NCBI RefSeq assembly: GCF_027107535.1
Contig: NZ_CP114283.1
Span: forward strand, 9,114,001-9,178,000
Direction of reading: 5' to 3'
DNA length: 64,000 nucleotides
DNA from: Streptomyces aurantiacus
GTDB taxonomy: Bacteria; Actinomycetota; Actinomycetes; Streptomycetales; Streptomycetaceae
In this document: in pieces, positions 44,818-56,025 of the stretch
Layout: every line of letters begins with the position of its first letter
Position numbering within the stretch: the stretch's first letter is position 1
The notes under the pieces: model-generated
What the model was told of the DNA's origin: nothing
What the model saw: only the letters and a program-made list of their open reading frames with translations
Database searches by the model: none
Program-made: the position numbers and the translations under genes

Positions 44818-44901
44818 CGACTCCACCCTCACGCCCACCTTCACGAGAACCACGAAATCCGAAGGAGACACCCGCCACCTCGAGAAGCTAACGTCCCGCG
44901 C

Positions 44902-46368
44902 ATGAGCAGCACGGAGAACGCGGAGCACGCGGACAGCGCGGCCGGTACGGACCAGGCGTCCCACGCGCCCCACGCGCCCCGCACCGTCGTCAACGGTGGC
45001 ATATCGTTCTGGTACGCGCAGGACGGCCTCCCCGCCCCCCGCGAGCCGCTCGCGGGTGACGCGAGCGCCGACGTCGTGATCGTCGGCGGCGGCTACACCG
45101 GCCTGTGGACGGCCTACTACCTGAAGAAGGCCGCCCCCTTCCTGCGCATCACCGTCCTGGAGCAGAAGTTCTGCGGCTACGGCGCCTCCGGGCGCAACGG
45201 CGGCTGGCTCTACAACGGCATCGCGGGCCGAGACAGCTACGCGCGCCTGCACGGCCACGAGGCCGCCGTACGCCTCCAGGAGGCCATGAACGCCACGGTC
45301 GACGAGGTGGTCAGGGTCGCCGGCGAGGAAGGCATCGACGCCGACATCCACCAGGGCGGCGTCCTCGAAGTCGCGTACACCCCGGCGCAGCTCGCCCGCC
45401 TGAAGGCCTTCCACGAGACGGAACTCTCGTACGGCGAGAAGGACCGCGAGCTGTACGGCGCCCGCGAGACCGCCGACCGCATCCGGGTCGCGGACGCCGT
45501 CGGCTCGACCTGGACCCCGCACGGCGCCCGCCTGCACCCGGTCAAGCTCCTCAAGGGCCTCGCGGCGGCCGTCGAGGAACTCGGCGTCACGATCCACGAG
45601 TCGACCCCCGTCACCGAGATCAGACCCAAGCACGCCGTCACCCCGTACGGCACGGTCCGCGCCCCCTACGTCCTGCGCTGTACGGAGGGCTTCACGGCCT
45701 CCCTCAAGGGCCACAAGCGCACCTGGCTCCCCATGAACTCCTCGATGATCGCCACCGAGCCCCTGACCCCCGCCCAGTGGGAGTCCGTCGGCTGGGAGGG
45801 CCGCGAGACCCTCGGCGACATGGCGCACGCCTACATGTACGCCCAGCGCACCGCCGACGACCGCATCGCGCTCGGCGGCCGCGGAGTCCCGTACCGCTTC
45901 GGCTCCCGCACGGACAACGACGGCCGTACCCGGGCCTCGACGGTCGAGGCACTGCGCGAACTGCTCGTCCGCTTCTTCCCCCAGCTCACGGACGTCGCCG
46001 TGGCCCACGCCTGGTCGGGCGTCCTCGGCGTACCGCGCGACTGGTGCGCCACGGTCACCCTCGACCGCTCCACCGGCCTCGGCTGGGCCGGCGGCTACGT
46101 GGGCTCCGGCGTCGCGACGGCCAACCTCGCCGCCCGCACCCTGCGGGACCTGGTCCAGCGCGACTCCGGCCAGTCGGGCGCGACCGACCTCACCACCCTC
46201 CCCTGGGTCGAACACAAGGTCCGTAAGTGGGAACCCGAGCCTTTCCGCTGGCTCGGGGTACACGGCATGTACGCGACGTATCGAGCCGCCGACCGCCGCG
46301 AAGTCACCACCCGTGCCGCACAGTCGTCCCGGATCGCGCGCATCGCCGACCGGGTCGCGGGCCGCTGA
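44902..46368 (+). CDS. FAD-dependent amino-acid/polyamine oxidase-like protein (DAO family)
   Basis: 488 residues. The N-terminus is polar and Ala/His-rich, then ADVVIVGGGYTGLWTAYYLK binds FAD, followed by FCGYGASGRNGGWLYNGI typical of the GabB/PuuB-like oxidase group. VLEVAYTPAQLARL, LPMNSSMIATEPL and GLGWAGGYVGSGVATANLAA close the fold. It probably oxidises an amino compound such as gamma-glutamyl-putrescine or a similar amine. The hydrolase gene follows 16 bases later. Confidence 0.88.
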   Translation: MSSTENAEHADSAAGTDQASHAPHAPRTVVNGGISFWYAQDGLPAPREPLAGDASADVVIVGGGYTGLWTAYYLKKAAPFLRITVLEQKFCGYGASGRNGGWLYNGIAGRDSYARLHGHEAAVRLQEAMNATVDEVVRVAGEEGIDADIHQGGVLEVAYTPAQLARLKAFHETELSYGEKDRELYGARETADRIRVADAVGSTWTPHGARLHPVKLLKGLAAAVEELGVTIHESTPVTEIRPKHAVTPYGTVRAPYVLRCTEGFTASLKGHKRTWLPMNSSMIATEPLTPAQWESVGWEGRETLGDMAHAYMYAQRTADDRIALGGRGVPYRFGSRTDNDGRTRASTVEALRELLVRFFPQLTDVAVAHAWSGVLGVPRDWCATVTLDRSTGLGWAGGYVGSGVATANLAARTLRDLVQRDSGQSGATDLTTLPWVEHKVRKWEPEPFRWLGVHGMYATYRAADRREVTTRAAQSSRIARIADRVAGR

Positions 46369-46384
46369 GAGACAGGGGAACCCC

Positions 46385-47113
46385 ATGAGCACCGCAGTCA
46401 TGGACACCGTCCGCTACTCGTCCGACGGTCAGCTCCTCGACATCCACCGCGCCGCCGCCCCGGACGCCCCGACGGTCCTGCTCTGGCACGGCCGCGGCCC
46501 CGCCGAACGGGACGTCCTCGGCGCGCTGGCCGCGGAGGTCGCCCGCCTCGGCGCCACCGTCATAGTCCCCGACTGGCACCCGGACGCCCCCGACGGCGGC
46601 CGCCCCCAGCTCGCCGCGTCCCTCCGCTTCACCTGGGACTTCGTACGGGACCCGGCCGAGGTCGTCCTCGTCGGCTGGTCCCTGGGCGGCCGGGCCGCGA
46701 TGGCCACGGCCCTGCGCCCGGACCCGCCGGAGGGCTGGCGCCCGGCCGCCGTGGTCGGCATCGCCGCCCGCTACAACCAGCCCGAGCCGCTGCTCGGCCT
46801 GCCCTCCCCCATGGACGTCTGCGCCTCCGCCCCGCCGCTGCCCATCCACCTGGTGCACGGCACGCAGGACACGGTGTGCGACTTCGCCAACGCGGGCGAG
46901 TTCCAGCGCGTCCTGGCCGAGTGCGGCCGCCCGGCACCCCTCACGGAGCTCACCACGGACCACCCGGGCGCGGTGATGGCCGAGTACTCCCCCGAGTGGG
47001 GCCGCTGCCGCCCCGCCCACTCCGGATCGGCCCACCGCGAGGGCCTGCGCACGGCCCGGGTCATCGCCCAAGCAGCGGGCGTACCCAGGCAAAAGGCCCA
47101 GGCCACGAAGTGA
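46385..47113 (+). CDS. Alpha/beta-hydrolase (dienelactone-hydrolase-like)
   Basis: 242 residues from ATG at 46385. APTVLLWHGRGPAERDVL has the oxyanion region, VVLVGWSLGGRAAMATAL the nucleophile elbow (GWSLGG), and LVHGTQDTVCDFANAGEF the acid. A histidine in TTDHPGAVMAEYS closes the triad. There is no signal peptide. It is probably co-transcribed with the oxidase upstream. Substrate unknown. Confidence 0.85.
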   Translation: MSTAVMDTVRYSSDGQLLDIHRAAAPDAPTVLLWHGRGPAERDVLGALAAEVARLGATVIVPDWHPDAPDGGRPQLAASLRFTWDFVRDPAEVVLVGWSLGGRAAMATALRPDPPEGWRPAAVVGIAARYNQPEPLLGLPSPMDVCASAPPLPIHLVHGTQDTVCDFANAGEFQRVLAECGRPAPLTELTTDHPGAVMAEYSPEWGRCRPAHSGSAHREGLRTARVIAQAAGVPRQKAQATK

Positions 47114-47139
47114 CCTGGGCCTTTCGGCACTGCATCCGG

Positions 47140-47213
47140 AGCCCCCTGTCGGATTCGAACCGACGACCTACGCATTACAAGTGCGTTGCTCTGGCCAGCT
47201 GAGCTAAGGAGGC
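47140..47213 (-). tRNA. tRNA-Thr (anticodon UGU)
   Basis: 74 bases ending at the discriminator; CCA is not encoded. The acceptor stem is GCCTCCT with AGGGGGC, the D-loop reads TAGCTCAGCTGGCCAGAGCA, the anticodon stem ACGCA-loop-TGCGT holds TGT, and the T-arm is GTCGGTTCGAATCCGAC. It reads ACA/ACG threonine codons. No integrated element was seen at its 3' end. Confidence 0.95.
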
Positions 47214-47322
47214 CTGCACGCGGGCGTGCTCTGCGCGTACCCGCGGGCACGCCCGAGCAGTGTACCCACGTCACAGAGGGGCTCCGTCGAAAATTTCCTC
47301 GAACTTCATCGCCCTCGGAGTA

Positions 47323-47386
47323 CTGACAGAACGTGTGAACGCGGGGTAGCGTCCTGACCCAGTTCGCTCATGTGGACTACACCACT
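47323..47386 (+). promoter_or_regulatory. msiK promoter with a DasR-like dre box
   Basis: CTGACA (47323-47328) is 18 bases before TAGCGT (47347-47352), a plausible promoter. TGTGGACTACACCACT (47371-47386) matches the dre consensus at 13 of 16 positions and lies just after the predicted start, where DasR could block transcription. Confidence 0.65.
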
Positions 47387-47466
47387 ACGGACCGTTCCGT
47401 AGCGGTCACACCACCTTTACAACGGATCGTCCGGCACGTTCCTGCCGGTGAAGGGGGCCCAGCACC

Positions 47467-48603
<1,137 letters not shown>

Positions 48604-48658
48604 TCGCGCAACTCCCCCGACCGGCCGGGCGGATCCCGGATAATTCACCCGAGTTGAC

Positions 48659-48694
48659 GAAGAAGGCCCCGCAGAGAGTTGCGGGGCCTTCTTC
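48659..48694 (+). terminator. Terminator after msiK
   Basis: GAAGAAGGCCCCGC, an eight-base loop, then GCGGGGCCTTCTTC: a perfect 14-base stem 55 bases after the stop, followed by GTTGT. Confidence 0.92.
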
Positions 48695-48832
48695 GTTGTC
48701 GACAAATACCCCGGCAGACCGGTCATTTCGACACCTGTCCGTCAACGTCAAACTCGAAAACGAGGATTCCCCCGTCCCCCGAACTGATTACTAAATGTCG
48801 CCAAATCATCACCCCGCGCTACCCTCACTCGC

Positions 48833-49315
48833 GTGAAGCACTCCACTAACCACTCGACGCGACACGGCCGCGGCCCCGCCGACCGACCGACACGGCACGG
48901 GCGCGGCCCGGCCCGCCGGATCGGCCGTACTCTCGCCCTCGTTCTGCCCGTCGTCCTGGTGCTCTCCGGGACGCTCGCGGTCACCCGAGTCAACTGGTCG
49001 GGGAACGACTCCTCCACGTCGGCGCTCGCGGCGTCGGCCGCGGACGTCTCCCAGCGCGCCCCGTCCCGCACTCCGCAGGACGTGCTGCGCGACCAGCTCC
49101 TGATCGAACTCCAGGAGAAGAACCCGGGCGTGGCCCTCACCCACCTCCAGGAGGCCGTGAACGACCGACCTTCCCTCGGCAAGCACTGCGCGTCCATCGC
49201 CCGTGCCCTGGGCCGCGCCGCGGTCCGCGCGTACGGTCCGACCCGCGCCCAGTCGTTCGCCCGCCCGGTCTGCGACACGTCCTTCGCCACGGGCGTGGCA
49301 GCCCAGCACACCTGA
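48833..49315 (+). CDS. Hypothetical protein with one membrane or signal segment
   Basis: 160 residues from GTG at 48833. The basic start contains a duplicated RHGRGPA sequence encoded by a short DNA repeat, then a hydrophobic helix (TLALVLPVVLVLSGTLAV). The outside part has two cysteines (GKHCASIARA, RPVCDTSF) and a helical LRDQLLIELQEKNPGVALTH segment. No family recognised. It is likely exported or anchored. Confidence 0.7.
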   Translation: MKHSTNHSTRHGRGPADRPTRHGRGPARRIGRTLALVLPVVLVLSGTLAVTRVNWSGNDSSTSALAASAADVSQRAPSRTPQDVLRDQLLIELQEKNPGVALTHLQEAVNDRPSLGKHCASIARALGRAAVRAYGPTRAQSFARPVCDTSFATGVAAQHT

Positions 49316-49360
49316 GGCGGACAGCGGCCCCGTCGGCGGGGGCTGTGCCCCGTCAGGGGT

Positions 49361-49413
49361 GCAGCCCCGAAGGGGCGCGGGTACCTGCGCGCCCAGCCCC
49401 CACCGTCCCGCGG
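49361..49413. repeat. Dispersed repeat copy upstream of the nucleotidyltransferase
   Basis: GCAGCCCCGAAGGGGCGCGG followed by GTACCTGCGCGCCCAGCCCC is a divergent copy of the repeat at 17886. It is preceded by a related GCCCCGTCAGGGGTGCAGCC half. Confidence 0.65.
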
Positions 49414-49480
49414 ACGCCCGCCCGCGCAGCCCGCAGCCACCCATCCGCGAAACCCGCGGGGCGCCACGTAAAGTTCGGGC

Positions 49481-50212
49481 ATGACCGATCCGAACGCCGC
49501 GTCGCGCCCCGTTCAAGCCGTCGTCCTGGCCGGCGGCCAGGGCTCCCGGCTGCGTCCCTACACCGACGACCGTCCCAAGCCGATGGTCGAGATCCCCGGC
49601 ACCGGGACCCCGATCATCGGCCACCAGCTGGCCTGGCTCGCCGAGGAGGGCGTCACCGACGTCGTCGTCTCGTGCGGTCACCTCGCCGAAGTGCTCCAGC
49701 AGTGGCTGGAGTCGGCGGACCTGCCCGTCTCCGTGACCACCGTGGTCGAGTCGGAGCCCCTGGGCCGTGGTGGCGGCCTCAAGTTCGCCGCCAAGCACCT
49801 GCCCCACCCCGACCGCCCCTGGTACGCGACGAACGGTGACATCTGGACCCGTTTCTCGCTGCGCGAGATGGCGGACTTCCACACCGAGCGCGACGCGGTG
49901 GCCACCCTCGCGCTGGCCCGCCCCCGCATCCCGTGGGGCGCCGTCGAGACCGACGACTTCGGTCACATCACGGACTTCATCGAGTCCCCGCCGACCGCGT
50001 ACGGCATCAACGCGGGCGTGTACGTCTTCTCCCCCGAGTTCGCCGACCTGCTTCCCGCCCTCGGTGACCACGAGCGTTCCACGTTCCCGCGCCTGGCCCG
50101 CGAGCGCCGCCTGGCCGGCTACCCGATCCCGCAGGGCGCGTACTGGCGCGCCATCGACACCGCCAAGGACCTCACGGAGGCGGCCAAGGAGCTGGCGGCA
50201 CTGGGACGCTGA
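49481..50212 (+). CDS. NTP-transferase family sugar nucleotidyltransferase
   Basis: 243 residues. The NTP site is VVLAGGQGSRLRPYTDDRPKPMVEI-like at residues about 14-38, then GTPIIGHQLAWLAEEGVTDV and YATNGDIWTRFSLREM with the metal-binding Asp. It resembles mannose-1-phosphate guanylyltransferase or glucose-1-phosphate nucleotidyltransferases but lacks their C-terminal beta-helix. The sugar and nucleotide are uncertain. Confidence 0.88.
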   Translation: MTDPNAASRPVQAVVLAGGQGSRLRPYTDDRPKPMVEIPGTGTPIIGHQLAWLAEEGVTDVVVSCGHLAEVLQQWLESADLPVSVTTVVESEPLGRGGGLKFAAKHLPHPDRPWYATNGDIWTRFSLREMADFHTERDAVATLALARPRIPWGAVETDDFGHITDFIESPPTAYGINAGVYVFSPEFADLLPALGDHERSTFPRLARERRLAGYPIPQGAYWRAIDTAKDLTEAAKELAALGR

Positions 50213-50250
50213 GGCCCACCCGCCTCCGCCCGTAGACCTGTCCCACACGC

Positions 50251-50289
50251 CGATGGGGCCCCGCACCTGAGTGGTGCGGGGCCCCATCG
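50251..50289. terminator. Bidirectional terminator
   Basis: CGATGGGGCCCCGCACC, a five-base loop, then GGTGCGGGGCCCCATCG: a perfect 17-base stem between convergent genes. Confidence 0.92.
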
Positions 50290-50305
50290 GCGTCGTACGG
50301 GTTCC

Positions 50306-51955
50306 TCAGCCGAGCAGACCGCCCACGAGCCCGGAGCCGCCGCCGGAGCCTCCGGAGCCGCCGCTGCCGCCCGAGCCGCCTCCGGAGCCGCTGCCGCCGC
50401 CCGAGCCGGTACCGCCCGTGGTGCCGCCCGAGGAGGACGGTCCCGCGCTGGTGCTGGGCGCCTGCGGCGGGGCCGACTGCTGCGGCGGGGCCTGACCGGA
50501 GCCCTGCGTCTGGCTGGGCTGACCGGCACCGGCGCCGGCCGTCTCGCGGGCCGCGGCGCCGGGGGTGGTCGCGGCGGCGCCCGAGGGGCTTGCCGACGCC
50601 GCGCCCCGGGTGGGCGAGTTGGACGCCGACGGGCTCTGCCTGTCGCGGCGCTGGCCGGGCTCCTCCGGGAGCGGGGAGCCGGGCAGTTCGTTGCGCGGAG
50701 CCTCACCCGGGCCGGGGACGACCACGCGGTCGGCGTCACGGACGGCGCCACCGAGCAGCGAACCGATGAGCAGGGTGAGCCCGACGACGATCGCCGCGAC
50801 GAGCGCGCCGCGCCGCAGTACGCGGCGGCGCAGCTCCCAGATCTCGGCGCGCGGCCCGAGCGTGCGCCAGGCCTCGCCCGCGAGACGGCCGTCGATGGAG
50901 TAGACGGGGGCGCCCGCGATGATCAGCGGCGACCAGGCCGCCAGGTAGATGATGTCGGGCGCGTCGTAGGCGGGGACGGACTTCCAGCTGACGGTGAGCA
51001 GCAGCGCCGCCGACAGCAGGGCGCCGACGACCGCCGCCACCCGCTGCCACAGGCCGAGGACGGTGAGAACGCCGACGATCACCTGGAAGAAGGCGATGAG
51101 GAGTCCGGCGCCGACGGGGTGCTGCAGGGCGAACTCGCGCAGGGGCTCGGCGAGTTCCCACGGGTGCAGCGAGTTGAGCCACTTGACCATGGAGCCGCGC
51201 TTGCCGCCGTCGAAGTAGACGGGGTCGCAGAGCTTGCCCATGCCTGCGTAGATGGAGATGAAGCCGAGGAAGACGCGGAGCGGGAGCAGGACGACGCCGA
51301 GGTTCATCCGGCGGCCGGGGTAGTACCCGTGCCGGACGGGGGCCGCGCCGTGCCGCTTGAGCTCCGAGCCGTCGTCCCGGTACTCGTCGTCGTAGGAGTC
51401 GTCGCCGAACTCGCCCTGGGCGTACGGGGATTCGTCGAGCTCCTCGTACGCGCTGCCCGCACTGCGCATCTGCTGCGGCAGGAGGCGGGTCTCGGGGCCG
51501 CGGACGGCGGGGGTCTCGACGGTGGCGTCGACGTCGAACCCGGCGGGGCCGCCGCCGTCGACACGCGGAATGACCTGGGTCGAACCGCCTTCGCCCGCCG
51601 GTTCCTCGGCGCCGTGCCCCAGACTCGTACTCCGTACGGCCTGCAACAGCCGGGTGGCGCCGGTGTCGTCGGGGGCGGACTTCCCGCTCCAGACGACGGG
51701 CGCGCGGCGGCGGGTGCCTGCGGCGGTTCCGACGGCGGGGATGCGTGCTGTGTCGTCGCCCTGGCCCAAGTGCCGCGCGGCACGCGGGGACTGGGCCCGC
51801 GGCGCGGTGTTGAGCTGCACGCGGAAGCTCGCATGATTGACGATGACCTGCGCCGGATCGCTCGGCACCTTCACCATGCTCAGCGCGGGAGCGTCGTCGA
51901 ATCCCAACGAGCGGTCCCCCGTGGGTGTGCGGGGTGTTCTGGTGTCCACACTCAT
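50306..51955 (-). CDS. DoxX-family membrane protein with long flexible tails
   Basis: 549 residues. The first 215 are disordered and acidic. The DoxX domain (about 218-365) has LLPLRVFLGFISIYAGMGKL, LIAFFQVIVGVLTVLGLWQR and ALLSAALLLTVSWKSVPAYD. One more helix (ALVAAIVVGLTLLIGSLLGG) follows. The last 140 residues are Ser/Pro/Gln-rich and end in a Gly-Ser repeat region encoded by a microsatellite-like DNA stretch (about 50330-50420). DoxX proteins take part in membrane redox or sulfide metabolism; the role here is unknown. Confidence 0.85.
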   Translation of the reverse strand: MSVDTRTPRTPTGDRSLGFDDAPALSMVKVPSDPAQVIVNHASFRVQLNTAPRAQSPRAARHLGQGDDTARIPAVGTAAGTRRRAPVVWSGKSAPDDTGATRLLQAVRSTSLGHGAEEPAGEGGSTQVIPRVDGGGPAGFDVDATVETPAVRGPETRLLPQQMRSAGSAYEELDESPYAQGEFGDDSYDDEYRDDGSELKRHGAAPVRHGYYPGRRMNLGVVLLPLRVFLGFISIYAGMGKLCDPVYFDGGKRGSMVKWLNSLHPWELAEPLREFALQHPVGAGLLIAFFQVIVGVLTVLGLWQRVAAVVGALLSAALLLTVSWKSVPAYDAPDIIYLAAWSPLIIAGAPVYSIDGRLAGEAWRTLGPRAEIWELRRRVLRRGALVAAIVVGLTLLIGSLLGGAVRDADRVVVPGPGEAPRNELPGSPLPEEPGQRRDRQSPSASNSPTRGAASASPSGAAATTPGAAARETAGAGAGQPSQTQGSGQAPPQQSAPPQAPSTSAGPSSSGGTTGGTGSGGGSGSGGGSGGSGGSGGSGGGSGLVGGLLG

Positions 51956-52090
51956 CTAACCGAGTGACGTGTGTTTAGGACACTGCTTTGACCGGGCCGA
52001 TCTGTCCGGACCGCGTCAAGATCAACCAGCCCGTCCGGATCGCCCCGCGGGGACGGTGTTTCGCACCGCCCCCGGTCCGGCGAAACGCTG

Positions 52091-53047
52091 TCAGACCCGG
52101 CGCCGCGAGGCCTCGTACAGCACAACTCCCGCGGCCACACCGGCGTTCAGCGACTCGGTGCCGCCCGGCATCGGGATGCGCACCCGGAAGTCGCAGGTCT
52201 CACCCACGAGTCGAGACAGGCCCTTGCCCTCGCTGCCGACGACGATGACGACGGGACCGCTGAGCGCCTCCAGGTCGCCGACCTCGGCCTCGCCGTCCGC
52301 GGCGAGACCGACCACGACGAGACCGGCCTTCTTGTAGGACTCGAGAGCCCGGGTCAGGTTGGCGGCACGGGCCACGGGCGTACGGGCCGCCGCGCCGGCG
52401 GAGGTCTTCCAGGCACCGGCGGTCATGCCGGCCGCGCGGCGCTCGGGCACGACCACGCCGTGGCCGCCGAAGGCGGAGACGGACCGGACGACGGCTCCGA
52501 GGTTGCGCGGGTCCGTCACACCGTCGAGCGCGACGATCAGCGGGTCCCTGCCCTCGTCGTACGCGGCGGCGGCGAGGTCCTGGGGGTGCGCGTACTCGTA
52601 GGGCGGGACCTGGAGGACGAGTCCCTGGTGGTTGAGCCCGTTGGTCATGCGGTCGAGCTCGGGGCGGGGGGCCTCCATGAGGTGGATGCCGCCGCGGTCC
52701 GCGGCGAGCTGGAGCGCCTCGCGCACCCGCTCGTCGTTGTCGATGAACTGCTGGACGTACAGCATCGTCGCGGGCACGCCCTCGCGCAGCGCCTCGACGA
52801 CGGAGTTGCGCCCGACGACCATCTCGGACGTGCCCTTGCCGCCCCGGCCGCCGCGCGGCGAGGGACGACGCACGGTCTGCTTCGCGTTGGCCCTGGCGTT
52901 GGCGTTGGCGATGCGGTTCTTCTTGTGCCCCTTGCGCGCCTCGGCGGGCGGGGTCGGGCCCTTGCCTTCCAGGCCCCGGCGTCGCTGGCCGCCACTGCCG
53001 ACCTGCGCGCCCTTCTTGCCGGACATGCGGCGGTTGTTAGCGGCCAT
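52091..53047 (-). CDS. rlmB: 23S rRNA (guanosine-2'-O) methyltransferase RlmB
   Basis: 318 residues. The first 75 are basic and Ala/Asn-rich ([18 protein letters not shown]), then [15 protein letters not shown] starts the L30e-like domain. The SpoU knot carries [31 protein letters not shown] and [20 protein letters not shown], motifs 1 to 3 for SAM and RNA binding. It methylates G2251 of 23S rRNA (E. coli numbering). It is downstream of cysS in the same direction. Confidence 0.95.
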   Translation of the reverse strand: MAANNRRMSGKKGAQVGSGGQRRRGLEGKGPTPPAEARKGHKKNRIANANARANAKQTVRRPSPRGGRGGKGTSEMVVGRNSVVEALREGVPATMLYVQQFIDNDERVREALQLAADRGGIHLMEAPRPELDRMTNGLNHQGLVLQVPPYEYAHPQDLAAAAYDEGRDPLIVALDGVTDPRNLGAVVRSVSAFGGHGVVVPERRAAGMTAGAWKTSAGAAARTPVARAANLTRALESYKKAGLVVVGLAADGEAEVGDLEALSGPVVIVVGSEGKGLSRLVGETCDFRVRIPMPGGTESLNAGVAAGVVLYEASRRRV

Positions 53048-53169
53048 GACCTACCTGTCTGTGCGCGGACGTACGCGTGTACGCCTCTGGTGTACGTGTC
53101 TGTGAAATGCCGTGCGTCTACGAGTGTGCCGCCCGGAGACCCGGACGGCACAATCGATCAAGGAAACGC

Positions 53170-54570
53170 TCAGCGCGGGCCGAGGGTCCAGCGCGGGCCC
53201 TGGGGGCCGTCCTCGATGACGAGACCGGACTGGTTGAGCTGGTCGCGGATGGCGTCGGCGGTGGCCCAGTCCTTGCGGGTCCGGGCGGACTCGCGCTGCT
53301 GGAGCATCAGCCGTACGAGCGTGTCGACGACCCCGTGCAGGTCCTCGCCGCGGTCGCTCTCGCCCGCCCAGTGCGGGTCGAGCGGGTCGAGACCGAGGAC
53401 GGCGAGCATCGCCCTGACCTCGGCGAGCCGGGCGACGGCCGCTTCCTTGTCGTCGGCGGCCAGGGCGCTGTTGCCCTGGCGGACCGTGGTGTGGACGATC
53501 GCGAGCGCCTGCGGGACGCCCAGGTCGTCGTCCATCGCCTCGGCGAACGCCGGCGGCACCTCGGCCGCGGGCTCGACGGCGCCCCCGGCCTTCTCCACCA
53601 CGCGCTGCACGAAGCCCTCGATCCGCGCGAACGCCGACTCGGCCTCGCGCAGCGCCTCTTCGCTGTACTCGATGGTGGAGCGGTAGTGCGGGGTGCCGAG
53701 GTAGTAGCGCAGCACGATGGGCCGCCACGCCTTGACCATCTCGCTCACCAGCACGGAGTTGCCGAGCGACTTCGACATCTTCTCGCCGCTCATGGTGACC
53801 CACGAGTTGTGCACCCAGTAGTGCGCGAACTCGTCGCCGAAGCCCTTGGCCTGGGCGATCTCGTTCTCGTGGTGCGGGAAGATCAGGTCGATGCCGCCGC
53901 CGTGGATGTCGAAGGCAGCGCCCAGGTACTTGTGCGCCATGGCGCTGCACTCCAGGTGCCAGCCGGGCCGGCCGCGCCCCCAGGGCGTCTCCCAGGAGGG
54001 CTCGCCGGGCTTGACCGTCTTCCACATGGCGAAGTCCCGCGGATCCCGCTTGCCGGTCTCGCCGTCCTCCGCGGGCTGGCGCAGCTCGTCCAGGTCCTGG
54101 TTGGAGAGGGAGAGGTAGCCGGGCAGGGACCGCACGTCGAAGTAGACGTTCCCGTCGGCCTCGTACGCGTGACCGCGCTCGATGAGCGTGCGCATCATCT
54201 CGACCATCTCGGTCACATGACCGGTGGCCCGCGGCTCGTACGTCGGCGGGAGGCAGCCCAGTGCCGCGTAGCCGTCGTTGAACGCGCGCTCGTTCTCGTA
54301 GCCGATCGACCACCACGGCCTGTTCTGCTCCGCGGACTTCCTGATGATCTTGTCGTCGATGTCCGTCACGTTCCGGACGAACGTGACGTCGTAGCCGCGG
54401 TGCTCGAACCAGCGGCGCATGATGTCGAAGTTCAGCCCGGACCGGATGTGCCCGATGTGCGGGGCCGCCTGCACCGTGGCGCCGCACAGGTAGATCGAGA
54501 CACAACCCGGCGTGATCGGGGTGAAATCGCGAATCTGCCGGGCGCTGGTGTCGTACAGCCGAATAGTCAC
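53170..54570 (-). CDS. cysS: Cysteinyl-tRNA synthetase
   Basis: 466 residues from GTG at 54570. The HIGH motif is [11 protein letters not shown] (about 38-41), the zinc cysteine YLCGAT is at 29, and [14 protein letters not shown] and [14 protein letters not shown] hold other ligands. The KMSKS motif is [10 protein letters not shown]. It charges tRNA-Cys in the cytosol. The C-terminal DALR region is full length. The order ispD-ispF-cysS-rlmB on one strand suggests an operon. Confidence 0.98.
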   Translation of the reverse strand: MTIRLYDTSARQIRDFTPITPGCVSIYLCGATVQAAPHIGHIRSGLNFDIMRRWFEHRGYDVTFVRNVTDIDDKIIRKSAEQNRPWWSIGYENERAFNDGYAALGCLPPTYEPRATGHVTEMVEMMRTLIERGHAYEADGNVYFDVRSLPGYLSLSNQDLDELRQPAEDGETGKRDPRDFAMWKTVKPGEPSWETPWGRGRPGWHLECSAMAHKYLGAAFDIHGGGIDLIFPHHENEIAQAKGFGDEFAHYWVHNSWVTMSGEKMSKSLGNSVLVSEMVKAWRPIVLRYYLGTPHYRSTIEYSEEALREAESAFARIEGFVQRVVEKAGGAVEPAAEVPPAFAEAMDDDLGVPQALAIVHTTVRQGNSALAADDKEAAVARLAEVRAMLAVLGLDPLDPHWAGESDRGEDLHGVVDTLVRLMLQQRESARTRKDWATADAIRDQLNQSGLVIEDGPQGPRWTLGPR

Positions 54571-54758
54571 CCCACCAGGGTAGTGGGCGGTGGGCAGTGC
54601 CCCGCGACCCTTCCGGCACATGGGGCACGATTCGTGACATCTGCGTCCCGCGGTCGCCGCGCCCATGGGATTCCGCCCCGGATTCCGGCCCCTGCGGCGT
54701 GCGAGGGGCGGGGATCGCGGGGCGGAGCCCCGAGCAGCAAGGCTGAGGGGTCCCCCGC

Positions 54759-55283
54759 TCAGGCCACCCGCGCCACCAGCGCCGTGGCGACCGCCATCAG
54801 CCCCTCGTCGCGCCCGGGGAACCCGAGGCCGTCGGTCGTGGCCCCGGACACCGACACCGGCGCCCCCACCGCCTCCGAAAGAACCTTCTGCGCCTCGTCC
54901 CGCCGCTTGCCGATCTTGGGCCGGGGGCCGACGACCTGCACGGCGACGTTGCCGATCGTGAACCCCGCCGCCCGGACGATGCGGGCCGCCTCCGTCAGGA
55001 GGGTCACCCCGGACGCCCCGGACCACTCGGCCCGTCCCGTACCGAAGTGCTGTCCCAGGTCACCGAGCCCCGCCGCGGAGAACAGCGCGTTGCACGCGGC
55101 GTGCGCGACGACGTCCGCGTCGGAGTGGCCCGCGAGCCCGGGCCCCTCGCCCTCCCACTTCAGCCCGGCGCACCACAACTCCCTGCCCTCTTCGAAGGCG
55201 TGGATGTCGGTGCCGATGCCGACCTGCGGCAACAGGGGCGCCTCGGACGGGGGCGTCTCGGACGGGGGTGCCTCAGAAGCCAT
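54759..55283 (-). CDS. ispF: 2-C-methyl-D-erythritol 2,4-cyclodiphosphate synthase
   Basis: 174 residues. [12 protein letters not shown] (Asp26, His28) and [20 protein letters not shown] give the metal site; [20 protein letters not shown] closes the fold. The first 18 residues are a Pro/Ser-rich extension with SETPPSEAP repeats. It acts in the MEP isoprenoid pathway. Its start overlaps the end of ispD by 11 bases. Confidence 0.97.
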   Translation of the reverse strand: MASEAPPSETPPSEAPLLPQVGIGTDIHAFEEGRELWCAGLKWEGEGPGLAGHSDADVVAHAACNALFSAAGLGDLGQHFGTGRAEWSGASGVTLLTEAARIVRAAGFTIGNVAVQVVGPRPKIGKRRDEAQKVLSEAVGAPVSVSGATTDGLGFPGRDEGLMAVATALVARVA

Positions 55284-56025
55284 CGTTCATCCTCCGCCGG
55301 GCCAGAACCGCCTCCGCGAGCACCAGGTCCAGCGGACGCGTCACCTTGAACGCCTCCTCGTGGCCGGGCACGACCACGACCGGGAGCCCGAGCTGCTCGA
55401 CCATGCTCGCGTCGTCGGTGACGTTGTCCGTGACCGTCGCGTGGGCCCGTACGAGGGTGTCGCGTTCGAAGCCCTGGGGGGTCTGGACGGCACGCAGCCG
55501 CGCCCGCTCCGGCGTATCGACCACGGGCTCGGGCGCCCCGGGCGCCGCGGGGGGCCCGACCTGCTTGACGGTGTCCGCGAGCGGCAGTGCCGGGACGACG
55601 GCGGGAGCGCCGTCGCGTACCGCCTCGATGACGCCGTCGACCGTGTCGACGGGCACGAGCGGGCGCGCCGCGTCGTGCACGAGCACGATGTCGATGCCGG
55701 GCGGCAGCGCGTCGAGCCCGAGTCGCACGGACTCCTGCCGGCTCTCGCCGCCTGGCACGACGAGGAAGTCGGTCCGCTCGGGCAGCGCGTGCGCGTCGAG
55801 GAGTGTCTTGACCTCGGCGGCCCCGTCGGGCGGAGCCACGACGACGACGAGGGAGACGGCACGCGACGCGGCCATGGCCCGCACCGCGTGGATGAGCATG
55901 GGAGTGCCGTTCAGCGCGCGAAGCGCTTTGGGAGCGCCCGGGCCGAGGCGTACGCCCCGGCCGGCGGCCGGAATCACGGCCGCCGTACGGGCCCCCGAAG
56001 GCGAGGGGCGCGAATCGTCAGACAT
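55273..56025 (-). CDS. ispD: 2-C-methyl-D-erythritol 4-phosphate cytidylyltransferase
   Basis: 250 residues. The nucleotide site is [20 protein letters not shown], then [31 protein letters not shown] and [10 protein letters not shown], with [11 protein letters not shown] for MEP binding. It makes CDP-ME in the MEP pathway. Overlap with ispF shows translational coupling. Confidence 0.97.
   Translation of the reverse strand: MSDDSRPSPSGARTAAVIPAAGRGVRLGPGAPKALRALNGTPMLIHAVRAMAASRAVSLVVVVAPPDGAAEVKTLLDAHALPERTDFLVVPGGESRQESVRLGLDALPPGIDIVLVHDAARPLVPVDTVDGVIEAVRDGAPAVVPALPLADTVKQVGPPAAPGAPEPVVDTPERARLRAVQTPQGFERDTLVRAHATVTDNVTDDASMVEQLGLPVVVVPGHEEAFKVTRPLDLVLAEAVLARRRMNDGF

Noticed and set aside
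47114..47466. Integrated element at the tRNA-Thr gene
   Set aside because: No integrase, no duplicated tRNA 3' end and normal core genes on both sides.
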